Assembly (NCBI GenBank): GCA_965201045.1
Contig: OZ241746.1
Location: 2,108,001-2,172,000 of the forward strand
DNA: 64,000 nucleotides
Direction of reading: 5' to 3'
Origin: JAPORK01 sp026710285
Lineage (GTDB): Bacteria; Pseudomonadota; Gammaproteobacteria; Pseudomonadales; Endozoicomonadaceae
A program made the position numbers and the translations under genes. Shown piece after piece: positions 56,338-64,000 of the stretch. The notes under the pieces were generated by a model. That model worked only from the letters and a program-made list of their open reading frames with translations. It was not told the origin of the DNA and searched no databases. Numbering within the stretch: position 1 is the first letter of the stretch; every line of letters begins with the position of its first letter.

Positions 56338-58563
56338 TTAGTCAAAACTGTTGTTGATACTGTTCTCTGGGGTTGCTGTATCGGGGGTTTTCGGCATATT
56401 TTGTCGAGTTCTTTCTATAAATTTATCTACAGTTTTATTATAAACAGGTATGCCAAACAAAAATTTTTTTTCTGCTTCTCTTAATAAGCTTTTTTTACGA
56501 TATTCACCCTTTTTTAGGTTTTTCCGCACGTTGTCTATCTGGTTTCGCAGGTCTGGAGTTGGGTTAATTGCAGTGTTCTCTATATGATCAGCTCTTGGAG
56601 CATATGAAGCATGTGGAGCAGTCAGTACCGGAGGGGGAGGAGGTACAGATGAAGATTTATTAGTAGAACCTGAATTACGCCGTGGACGTTTTTTCAATTT
56701 ATTTTGTGCCTCGAGCTGTTGCTTTTGCTGTATTTCCAGATTACGCTGCTGTTGCATTATTTGTTCGTTCTCTATGCTAATTTTTATTTGTTCAGCTTTT
56801 GAGATTTGTGATTTGGTCTCCTCTTCTTCAACAGTCACAGAATCCTGCGTCACCAGTTTTCGGCTTACAAAGCTGGGGTGATTCTGAAAATAAACTGCAA
56901 AGTTTTCCTCTTTGTCGCTTTCTTTCTCTACAGAATTTTTCGTTCCTTTATCTCTTGCTTCTGTAACAGAGGTTCTTGTTGATGATTTTAACTGGCTCCT
57001 GCCAGCTTGCAGCTGATTCGGAGTTATTTGTTTGTCTTTAACCTTTAAACCTGGCGTCTTCTTTACACTATTATCAGCTTTCTCCAAAGGTTGGGTCTTG
57101 GGTAAGGTTCGGGTTGTAAATGAAGGTGGAGGTGGTGGTGGTGGAGGTGGTGGAGGTGGTGGAGGTGCAGATGAAGGAATGTTCTGACTACATTGATCCA
57201 TGCTGACACTGTTTTGGTTAGTTGGATCGGGTGTAGTTATTCCGGAGATAGCCGGAGATGCTAATGGCAAACTTGCTGAAAAATTATTAGGTATCAGAGG
57301 TTGTTCTTCAGGTAGTTGTTCATCTTCTGAGTATTCATATTCTTCATGTTCTTCATAATAACTAATTATTTGTTCAGCCGGTTGAACAATGACTTCTGTT
57401 TGTGCAGATACTGTTTTTCCATTTTCATATAAAACGGTCAATGTGACTGGATAGCGATTATTATCAGTTGATTTATAGCGGGGTGCCAAAAACTGAGCGG
57501 TTGATTTGTTTGTACCGTTAAGAGAAGGTAAAGAGGGGGAGAACCATTCATAAGCAATGGCTTTATAATTTTTATTGTTTATTTGGGGTGATAACACAAC
57601 CGGCTGTTGTTCAGTTACAGTTACGGAAGCAGGCATAAAAATTTCTGGTGTCCGGGTACGCGTGTTTAAAACAATACCATATTCCCGGTCTACCTGACGA
57701 AATAACTGTTGTGACAAGTCTGTTCTGGCAGGCTTCCAGGTGAAGTGTGTCTGACTTTTTAGTGAACGACTAAAGTCATACACAAACTGGAGGGAAAATA
57801 CCATTTTGGCATTATGTCTTTTCTGTGCAGCAACAGAACGACTGGCAGAAAAGCCAATTAATGGAACAGGACGATATTCAACACTATAAGTAAAATCACG
57901 CAGGGAGTTTTTGTAATCAGTCTCTTTGTAAAGATGTATACCATTTCCTTTCCACAAGGCATGTTGTGCTGAAAATGAAAGCTGTGGATAAAAAGGCAGT
58001 ATCATACGTGTCTTTATATCAAAGCCATTGGCAGGTTTTTCTTGTTTGAAAGTATTATCAGGAGATTTGTGCCATTTGTTTAAACCCTGATACCAGTTAC
58101 CAGAAAAATTAATATACTGCCAATTGAGTTCAACACCCGGACTCAGGCGATGATTTCCTCCTTTGCTGTCGTAGTCATAAAAAATATTAACACCCCAAAA
58201 AAAATCTTTATTGTCGTTTAAATAACGAAAGCCTAAACCGGCATTATAGGTTAATCTCTTGTCATAGTAAGTAAGACCGGGTGCAAAAAACAGAATACTT
58301 TGTTGTTTATTCATCAAAACAGGAATAAATGTACGTAAGTATCCGGTATTATTTTTGCTTCCTGAGCGAAAAAGATCAGCAGATAAGTTGATATTACGTA
58401 GTATGTGGTAATCCCAGTCACTATGGTTTTTAAGCGTATAATCTGATTTTGTTTTTAACAGATTGCTATTATCCTTATTTATACCACTGTTTGCTACATG
58501 TAAGCTGTCAGTAAATATTGCAAGTAATACTAAAAAACTGTTTGCTGACTTTTTGAGAAACAT
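56338..58563 (-). CDS. Inverse autotransporter (intimin/invasin type) with PKD-like domain and long poly-proline tail
   Basis: 741 residues. Order: signal peptide (NSFLVLLAIFTDSLHVANS); an inverse-autotransporter beta barrel at about 55-290 (YNAGLGFRYLNDNKDFFWGV, NIFYDYDSKGGNHRLSPGVE, YSVEYRPVPLIGFSASRSVA); a PKD/Ig-like domain at about 305-393 (PVTLTVLYENGKTVSAQTEV); an acidic linker; 14 consecutive prolines at 467-480; a WH2-like stretch NQLQAGRSQLKSS at about 516-528; a coiled coil (about 585-620); a second PPPPP; and a basic helix with LRNQIDNVRKNLKKGE. In this family the C-terminal part is displayed outside the outer membrane. The poly-Pro plus WH2-like layout recalls bacterial actin nucleators, so a host-actin role is a reasonable hypothesis, not shown. 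AAAGG precedes the ATG. Confidence 0.85.
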   Translation of the reverse strand: MFLKKSANSFLVLLAIFTDSLHVANSGINKDNSNLLKTKSDYTLKNHSDWDYHILRNINLSADLFRSGSKNNTGYLRTFIPVLMNKQQSILFFAPGLTYYDKRLTYNAGLGFRYLNDNKDFFWGVNIFYDYDSKGGNHRLSPGVELNWQYINFSGNWYQGLNKWHKSPDNTFKQEKPANGFDIKTRMILPFYPQLSFSAQHALWKGNGIHLYKETDYKNSLRDFTYSVEYRPVPLIGFSASRSVAAQKRHNAKMVFSLQFVYDFSRSLKSQTHFTWKPARTDLSQQLFRQVDREYGIVLNTRTRTPEIFMPASVTVTEQQPVVLSPQINNKNYKAIAYEWFSPSLPSLNGTNKSTAQFLAPRYKSTDNNRYPVTLTVLYENGKTVSAQTEVIVQPAEQIISYYEEHEEYEYSEDEQLPEEQPLIPNNFSASLPLASPAISGITTPDPTNQNSVSMDQCSQNIPSSAPPPPPPPPPPPPPPSFTTRTLPKTQPLEKADNSVKKTPGLKVKDKQITPNQLQAGRSQLKSSTRTSVTEARDKGTKNSVEKESDKEENFAVYFQNHPSFVSRKLVTQDSVTVEEEETKSQISKAEQIKISIENEQIMQQQRNLEIQQKQQLEAQNKLKKRPRRNSGSTNKSSSVPPPPPVLTAPHASYAPRADHIENTAINPTPDLRNQIDNVRKNLKKGEYRKKSLLREAEKKFLFGIPVYNKTVDKFIERTRQNMPKTPDTATPENSINNSFD

Positions 58564-58633
58564 ATCTACCTTTTCTTATTTTCGTTTTTTATTATGTGAA
58601 TAAATAATTTTTGATTATTGGTTTTTATTTTTG

Positions 58634-60271
58634 TTAAGGTAGTTTTAGTAAATTATCACTGGGTGGCTTGCCAGCCTTCTTCATTAGAACCTTTTTCATT
58701 TCATCCACTATCTGTGCCTGTACATCATTTTGTTGTTTTGTTAATTTTTTATTACCGTTCTGTTTATTAGCTTGCTTACGACTTTTTATCATTTCATAAA
58801 CATCCACAGGTGCCTGAACCGCAGGTGGTGGTGGAGCAGGTGGAGGTGGGGCAGACGGTGGAGGTGGTGGAGCCGATGATAAGCCTGAAACGGGTGAGTT
58901 TGGTGCATTTGGTCTTGTTGCTGGTGGTATGGTTAAATAATTTTGGTGAGAATTATTATCATAATTACTCCATGAGAATACACTATCATATCTTCTTAAT
59001 CCCGGAATATTTTTAGCTGATTGAACAACTAATGTTGTTTGCTTTGAAGAGGTTTTTCCATTAGCATAAACAATGGTTAATTTGACCGGGTAACTATTTG
59101 AATTTTTTGGGTTATATTCAGGAGCAACCACGATAGGAGTAGAGGTATCTGCCTGATAAAGTCCCAGTGAAGGTGAAGACCAGTTATAGCTGACAACTTC
59201 ATGTTCATTATTACTTATTTGAGGGGTCAAAGGCGTTGCCTGGTTTTCAAAAATAACGATAGATGTTGGAAGTAAAATTTCTGGCTGTCCGTTTAATGGT
59301 TGTTCTCTCATGCTCAAGACGACATTATTTTGCCGCTCAACATGGTTAAATAGCTGTTGTGAAAAATCTGTTTTGACAGATGTTAGTGAAAAAGCAGTCT
59401 GTTCTGCCAGAGAGCGGTTGAAGTCATACATGATATTTACACTAAAAGCTGTATTTGATTTATACTTCTTTTGTCTTGCAACAGAATGATTTAGAGAAAA
59501 GCTAAGTAAAGGGACTGGACGATATTCAATGCTGTAATTGATACCATTAGGTGATTTACTGTACATGTCTTTGTGATAAAGATCTACTTTTTTCCCCTTC
59601 CATGAAAAGTAGTTCATTGCACAGGCAACCTGAGGGTAAAACGGCATGAGTATACGCAATTTTACATCATAACCACTGGCTGGTTTTTCCTGCTTATTGT
59701 CATTTTTGCTTTGAATCTGCCAGCTATTTAATGCATGATACAGATTTCCATACAGGCTAAGATATGACCAGCTAAATTCAACTCCTTCACTTAAACGGCT
59801 ATGTTTACCTTTCTTGTCATAATCATAGAACATGTTTATTCCCCATAAATGTGATTTTTTACTATTCATCTGACGGAAGCCTAATCCAGCATTATACATT
59901 AGTCGTCGCTGATAACGAGTAATACCAGGTATCAAAAAAAAAGAAGATTGTCTTTTATTATCAGACCATAAATTGATGAATGCATGCAAATATCCATTAT
60001 TTTTTTTATTATATTTATTAAAAAGATCATTTGAAAAATTGAGATTCTGTATAAATTTGTGGTCTGCTTCTGTCCTGCTGTACGAGTCATTAACAGATAA
60101 ATATTGTTCAAATGCTGAATTATATCTTTTGTTATTTTTCAGATCAGATAAATATACAGGCTCTTTCTCTTCAGGATGCAATGATTCTGGTGTGACGCTT
60201 TCCAGAGCAAAACTCTCAACAAACACTATAAGCAATAAAAGAGGGCTGGTTGCTGATAGTTTAAAAGGCAT
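58634..60271 (-). CDS. Inverse autotransporter paralog with PPPPP-rich tail
   Basis: 545 residues, paralogous to the neighbours at 56338 and 60346. It has a signal peptide (ATSPLLLLIVFVESFA), a barrel at about 70-320 (MYNAGLGFRQMNSKKSHLWG, INMFYDYDKKGKHSRLSEGV, YSIEYRPVPLLSFSLNHSVA) and a PKD-like domain (YPVKLTIVYANGKTSSKQTT). The proline tail at 468-483 reads PPPPPSAPPPPAPPPP and leads to a 60-residue charged helix (EMIKSRKQANKQNGNKK, IVDEMKKVLMKKAGK). It lacks the long coiled coil and second proline run of the 56338 protein. Only 70 bp separate the two, so they may share a transcript. AAGAGA precedes the ATG. Confidence 0.85.
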   Translation of the reverse strand: MPFKLSATSPLLLLIVFVESFALESVTPESLHPEEKEPVYLSDLKNNKRYNSAFEQYLSVNDSYSRTEADHKFIQNLNFSNDLFNKYNKKNNGYLHAFINLWSDNKRQSSFFLIPGITRYQRRLMYNAGLGFRQMNSKKSHLWGINMFYDYDKKGKHSRLSEGVEFSWSYLSLYGNLYHALNSWQIQSKNDNKQEKPASGYDVKLRILMPFYPQVACAMNYFSWKGKKVDLYHKDMYSKSPNGINYSIEYRPVPLLSFSLNHSVARQKKYKSNTAFSVNIMYDFNRSLAEQTAFSLTSVKTDFSQQLFNHVERQNNVVLSMREQPLNGQPEILLPTSIVIFENQATPLTPQISNNEHEVVSYNWSSPSLGLYQADTSTPIVVAPEYNPKNSNSYPVKLTIVYANGKTSSKQTTLVVQSAKNIPGLRRYDSVFSWSNYDNNSHQNYLTIPPATRPNAPNSPVSGLSSAPPPPPSAPPPPAPPPPAVQAPVDVYEMIKSRKQANKQNGNKKLTKQQNDVQAQIVDEMKKVLMKKAGKPPSDNLLKLP

Positions 60272-60345
60272 ATGTTTTCTCTTATTATTCTATTTTTTTT
60301 AATTAAAATATTTGTTTTTAAAAATAATCATTTTGTATTGCAAGT

Positions 60346-61659
60346 CTACTCATCTTCAGTTAAATCTTTATCTGACATGTATACTTCATAATTTCCTTCA
60401 TTTACAGATACTTCTTCAGGTATATCATCAGGTAGTCTTGCATAACGACCGCTTGATGCTAGTGATAATGTATCACTATCACTATCACTATCACTATCAC
60501 TATCATTGCCAGAACAACTACTGACAGGGCTATCAAAGTTAATCGGATTATTAGGCGGATACTCATTAATGGCATCGTTTAAAAGAGATTCTGCTGGAAG
60601 AGTTGGAGAGTGAGCCCCAGCAGTCAAAGTAGCCGGATCGCTCCGTAAAGGAAGCTGACTGGGTCTGTTGCCAGGTATACGACCGGATGGTCTTGTTAAA
60701 TTTGCATTTAAAGTAGTCATTGGTTTAATTGTTATTTTGTTTGTATTAAACACAATATGACCCTCTCTTTGTATATAGTTAAATAGTTTTGAGGATAGTG
60801 GTTTAGTATCAGAAGATCGGTGTAATTGAAGTTGCTTTTGTAAAGGTTGGTTAAAATTATAAACAACATTAAACATTAATCGTGTATTATTGCGCTGGCG
60901 ATTTAGGGTTCTCTTTATTTCAATGCCTGCCATAGATACAGGTTTATATTCTACAGCATAAGTAATACCAAAAGGAGACTTAACATAATGTTTATCTCCA
61001 TAAAGATCAACTTGTTTTCCTTTCCAGTGAAAATAGCCGACAGATATACCTACTTGTGGGTGAGAAGGTACTTGTACTTTAAGTTTAATGTCATGTCCAT
61101 TGGATATTTTTTTTTGTAGTAGATCATTATGCTTTGACATTCGCCATTTATTATTTAAACCATAATAAATATTACCAGATAAATGAACATGCTTTATCGC
61201 CAGTTCAGCACCTGTGCTAATGCGGTTATGCCCGCATTTAGCAGAATGATCATAAAAAATATTAAAGCCAGAAAGTAAGTTTTTTGCATCATTTAAGGAA
61301 CGAAACCCAACTCCGGCATTATAAGTTTGACGACTTTTATTTAAAGTAATACCAGGAATAAAAAATAAATAATTATTCAAATTATTATAAGCTAACGGAA
61401 TAAATGCGTGTAAATAACCATTTTGATATTGTTTATTACGGTTGTGAAATAAATCAGCAGAAAAATTGAAGCTATGGATGAGGTTGTGCCCATTGTTACT
61501 ATGATGATCAGATTTGCCAAATGATGCTTCTGGTTTATTTTTTGGTACAAAGATGTTTTTTTCTGTGTTGCTGCTATCTGTAGATTCTTTCTCAACTGAT
61601 GCAGCAGCAAAAATAGTGGTAGCACAAAAAAAACAAATAAGAGCATGCATGTATAACAT
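60346..61659 (-). CDS. Inverse autotransporter paralog with acidic Ser-Asp tail
   Basis: 437 residues. Signal peptide (HALICFFCATTIFAAA) and the same barrel at about 65-295 (YNAGVGFRSLNDAKNLLSG, FNIFYDHSAKCGHNRISTGA, YAVEYKPVSMAGIEIKRTL). The PKD-like and proline parts are missing. Instead there is a disordered linker (TRPSGRIPGNRPSQLPLRSD), a run of five Ser-Asp pairs encoded by a hexanucleotide repeat (60471-60506), and an acidic end (EVYMSDKDLTEDE). It is probably the first gene of the three-gene cluster, 74 bp upstream of the next. Surface display follows from the family. Confidence 0.83.
   Translation of the reverse strand: MLYMHALICFFCATTIFAAASVEKESTDSSNTEKNIFVPKNKPEASFGKSDHHSNNGHNLIHSFNFSADLFHNRNKQYQNGYLHAFIPLAYNNLNNYLFFIPGITLNKSRQTYNAGVGFRSLNDAKNLLSGFNIFYDHSAKCGHNRISTGAELAIKHVHLSGNIYYGLNNKWRMSKHNDLLQKKISNGHDIKLKVQVPSHPQVGISVGYFHWKGKQVDLYGDKHYVKSPFGITYAVEYKPVSMAGIEIKRTLNRQRNNTRLMFNVVYNFNQPLQKQLQLHRSSDTKPLSSKLFNYIQREGHIVFNTNKITIKPMTTLNANLTRPSGRIPGNRPSQLPLRSDPATLTAGAHSPTLPAESLLNDAINEYPPNNPINFDSPVSSCSGNDSDSDSDSDSDTLSLASSGRYARLPDDIPEEVSVNEGNYEVYMSDKDLTEDE
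60471..60506 (-). repeat. Hexanucleotide TATCAC tandem repeat coding for Ser-Asp
   Basis: Five TATCAC units plus a variant (TATCAT). Unit gain or loss would change the number of Ser-Asp pairs without shifting the frame. Confidence 0.85.
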
Positions 61660-62225
61660 TTGTACAGCGACCTTCCCCTATAAACGTATTACTAACTTAC
61701 CTGTATTCGCAGTGATTACAACCCGTTAAAAGGATGTACTGAGTTCTATCGCTATAGCACTATACAATCCAAAAAGTTACAATCTGTCAATCCAGGTTAT
61801 CACCTAAATATTTATTATAAAAAAGCATAGATAGAGGAGCATAGACTATATTTTTAAACGTAATCAAAAAAAATTAAAATATATTTAGACAATATATATA
61901 TAAGAGCGTATGTAGAAAGTAGTCCAGACATAACAGGTACTGTGATAACAGAGTAAAATATTTATTCTATTATCAGGAGTGTATCACAAATAAACAACAG
62001 TCTCTTGGTATAAGAGATGATAATTAATAAAATCACATAGAATAGCATGTATGATAATATTATATTTTTTTAAGAAATATTATTACTATCATAATGTAAA
62101 AGAAAATAAAAAAGCAACTAATCAATATTTAAACTAAAATTTTTATGTAATAAATTAAAATGCAAAAGTTGTTTTGTTTTTTTTTATTTGTAGATATTCC
62201 CGGTGAGTGTAATATTTAATATGCA
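61660..62225. other. Intergenic region between the autotransporters and the fourth RHS gene
   Basis: About 565 bp, extremely AT-rich. GAAGG upstream of 61659 is the ribosome site of the third autotransporter. I see no gene or mobile element. Confidence 0.5.
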
Positions 62226-64000
62226 TTAAAAACAAAAATATTCACTTACACACAATCTATTCTGATTATATCGAAAATCCGCAAAAAAAGTTTCAGCAGA
62301 TTCTTCCTTGCTCATGTTTATTGATATTGGTGTAAATAGTATTTTTTGAAAGGAATTCTCTGCCTTTCTTTGTACAAAAACAATGTTGTCACCAAACAGT
62401 AACACAGCACGACTATCTTGCCTTGGGAAAATGTATTCCAGCTGTATAAAAAAATGATCAGGGGTGTGCGGATCGGCAAAATCAGACATTAAGTTTTTAA
62501 AAGCCTGTTGGTACGCAGGCATATCATTGTCAATATTTTCTTTTGTTCTTATTAAGTTTTCTAGCTTTTCTATATTCAGAGGTTTGTCTTCTAAAAATGC
62601 TGAGGTGAACGTAATACCAATATCATTATCGTATTGTTGGAGTGTACTTCTTACAGAAATTATGTCACTCACAGAATTAAATCTGATTGCATCTCCAAAC
62701 GGTTCATTACTAAAAATATAAGGATGATTACTTTGTAATTTTTTGCCTAATGCTGTTAAAGGTGTTCTTCCACTACAAAAATCGTCCAGCTCTATTGATT
62801 CATATCCTTCACGTAAGCTTGCTATTGCTCCTCTTCCTGATATAGAGAAAGAAGATAACGCTCTGAAAATGCCTGGTCCAAACAAATATGCACTTGCAGC
62901 CAATGTAATAGCGAGTTGTCCAATACCGACAATAGCAGCCATGCGATGAAATGATTTACTCACCTTGGTTGATTTTTTAACGCGCTTCACGCCATCAATA
63001 ATAGGTATCAGAGATCCAAAAATACTTTCTATAGTAAATCCTAAAGAAACATAGCCAGGAGCGTATATCATTCCAACAATACCAGAACCGCAACCTAATG
63101 CTGCTATGATAACTGATCCGGAGAGTGCTCCGGCTGCATTAATGGCTCCGAATCCTAATGTACCTATATATCCCATTATTTTAAATACAGAAGTATTACC
63201 TGTAGGGTCTGTTTTCATTACCGGATTATTACTGCAAAAAGCATATCCGTCACCAAGAGGATCTTCACTGAAAAAATAACGTTGTTGTGGATTGTAAGTT
63301 CGATGACCAAAACCAAGAAACTGCCATCCGGTAGCAGGATCTGTTTGTTGACCATCAAAACTATTTAAATTTTGCAGGTAAAGGGGAGAAGTAGTTTGTA
63401 CGGTATGCCATACCATTCCATAAGGACTATAAACATTTTGCTGAGTCAATGCATAGGCATTATTTGCTGATTCTGTTTTTTTTAATATACCAACGACATC
63501 ACCCTTGTAATTGTACTCTTCGTATTCGTGTATAATATTATCAATAGCTCTCGCCATACCCTGATAACCGATGATATGTTCTTTTTCTTTTTTGGTAAAA
63601 ATCTTTTCATTAATTAATTGCTTGTTACGATAAAAAAAATAACGTATAGCGGATGTTGTTTTTTCTATTACTTCCCGTCCGCTACCATCATAGTTATAAC
63701 AGCTCTGCTCTCCGTCAGGTCGGATAATATTGACTATTTGGTTAAATGCATTGTAACGTATGTGATTACCTTCTCCATCGCTGGTCATATTGCCTGAAGT
63801 ATCATAGTTAAAATGATGTGTAACCAGGGTACTATGATTCCATATTGTACTAATTTGTCTCAGACGCAAAGGAGCAATGACATTATGATAGCTGTATACC
63901 ATCGCTTTGTTTAAAGTCTGTCCTGTGTTTGGATCCTGTAATGTCTCACTAACTCTGTCAAGTCTGTTTAAACGGGTAAAAAAATAGTTCTGTCTTGTAA
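62226..64000 (-). CDS. Fourth RHS/YD-repeat protein (5' end beyond window), tail without the C/H/D triad
   Basis: The frame enters from the right edge (RQNYFFTRLNRLDRVSETLQ, matching RQNYTFTPLNRLASIQEILQ of the tandem copies), so only about the last 590 residues are visible. The RHS core is present: DPATGWQFLGFGHRTYNPQQ, RYFFSEDPLGDGYAFCSNNP and DPTGN. A hydrophobic Gly/Ala-rich stretch follows (LSGSVIIAALGCGSGIVG). The tail is distantly related to the tails of the tandem copies (FGDAIRFNSVSDIISVRSTL, PLNIEKLENLIRTKENI), but where they have DTGCILLAYYF it reads DIGITFTSAF. The regions around the His and Asp read FGDNIVFV and FTPISIN, so all three putative catalytic residues are missing. Confidence 0.88.
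   Translation of the reverse strand, partial: TRQNYFFTRLNRLDRVSETLQDPNTGQTLNKAMVYSYHNVIAPLRLRQISTIWNHSTLVTHHFNYDTSGNMTSDGEGNHIRYNAFNQIVNIIRPDGEQSCYNYDGSGREVIEKTTSAIRYFFYRNKQLINEKIFTKKEKEHIIGYQGMARAIDNIIHEYEEYNYKGDVVGILKKTESANNAYALTQQNVYSPYGMVWHTVQTTSPLYLQNLNSFDGQQTDPATGWQFLGFGHRTYNPQQRYFFSEDPLGDGYAFCSNNPVMKTDPTGNTSVFKIMGYIGTLGFGAINAAGALSGSVIIAALGCGSGIVGMIYAPGYVSLGFTIESIFGSLIPIIDGVKRVKKSTKVSKSFHRMAAIVGIGQLAITLAASAYLFGPGIFRALSSFSISGRGAIASLREGYESIELDDFCSGRTPLTALGKKLQSNHPYIFSNEPFGDAIRFNSVSDIISVRSTLQQYDNDIGITFTSAFLEDKPLNIEKLENLIRTKENIDNDMPAYQQAFKNLMSDFADPHTPDHFFIQLEYIFPRQDSRAVLLFGDNIVFVQRKAENSFQKILFTPISINMSKEESAETFFADFRYNQNRLCVSEYFCF

Noticed and set aside
60471..60506. Short regularly repeated units as a CRISPR array
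   Set aside because: The hexamers are contiguous without spacers and lie inside a coding frame. I found no CRISPR array or cas gene in the window.

Overview
The window is AT-rich bacterial DNA from a host-associated gammaproteobacterium. The housekeeping blocks are typical of that class: fis directly ahead of purH, a ZapG/YhcB-like gene, potFGHI, rpe with a class II DAHP synthase, tyrS, elbB, tusDCB-tusE and a two-domain nadE. Between them lie many genes that point to life inside or on an animal host: giant RHS/YD-repeat proteins, a serpin, an ankyrin protein, a membrane protein with three scavenger-receptor (SRCR) domains, and intimin-type inverse autotransporters with poly-proline tails. 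A relative of Endozoicomonas or of intracellular/intranuclear invertebrate symbionts would fit, but this is inference from gene content.

Layout. 1-7031: purH (runs off the left edge), fis, zapG-like and the putrescine importer potFGHI, all on the minus strand. 7620-7877: a Tn5-type MITE. 7929-25210: three exactly tandem 1839-residue RHS genes (5881-bp period) with diverged C-terminal tails. 25575-28694: a pair of secreted paralogs. 29572-29781: a second MITE. 30003-32069: rpe and aroG (class II), plus strand. 32357-33448: a secreted serpin. 34287-37091: an ankyrin gene split by an IS630-type element. 37495-41811: the SRCR protein, then a CAU tRNA. 42417-49639: three copies of a cassette (promoter, long leader, small diversified gene, terminator); two are followed by the same decayed, MITE-bearing nadE remnant and the third by intact nadE. 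49824-53998: elbB, a cupin, tyrS, tusE, tusB, tusC, tusD. 54576-56114: an acidic secreted protein. 56338-61659: three tandem inverse autotransporters. 62226-64000: a fourth RHS gene, cut by the right edge.

How the genes fit together. The metabolic genes cover purine and NAD synthesis, the entry to the aromatic pathway, tRNA thiolation and putrescine uptake. The accessory genes look like a surface-and-secretion arsenal aimed at a eukaryote: adhesin barrels whose tails resemble actin-nucleator tails, a protease inhibitor, SRCR and ankyrin domains, and RHS proteins whose tails carry a C/H/D triad resembling papain-like proteases. No candidate immunity gene follows the RHS genes, which fits host-directed rather than interbacterial action. 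Tandem amplification followed by local divergence recurs (RHS x3+1, cassette x3, autotransporters x3, secreted pair x2) and appears to be the main way this region evolves.
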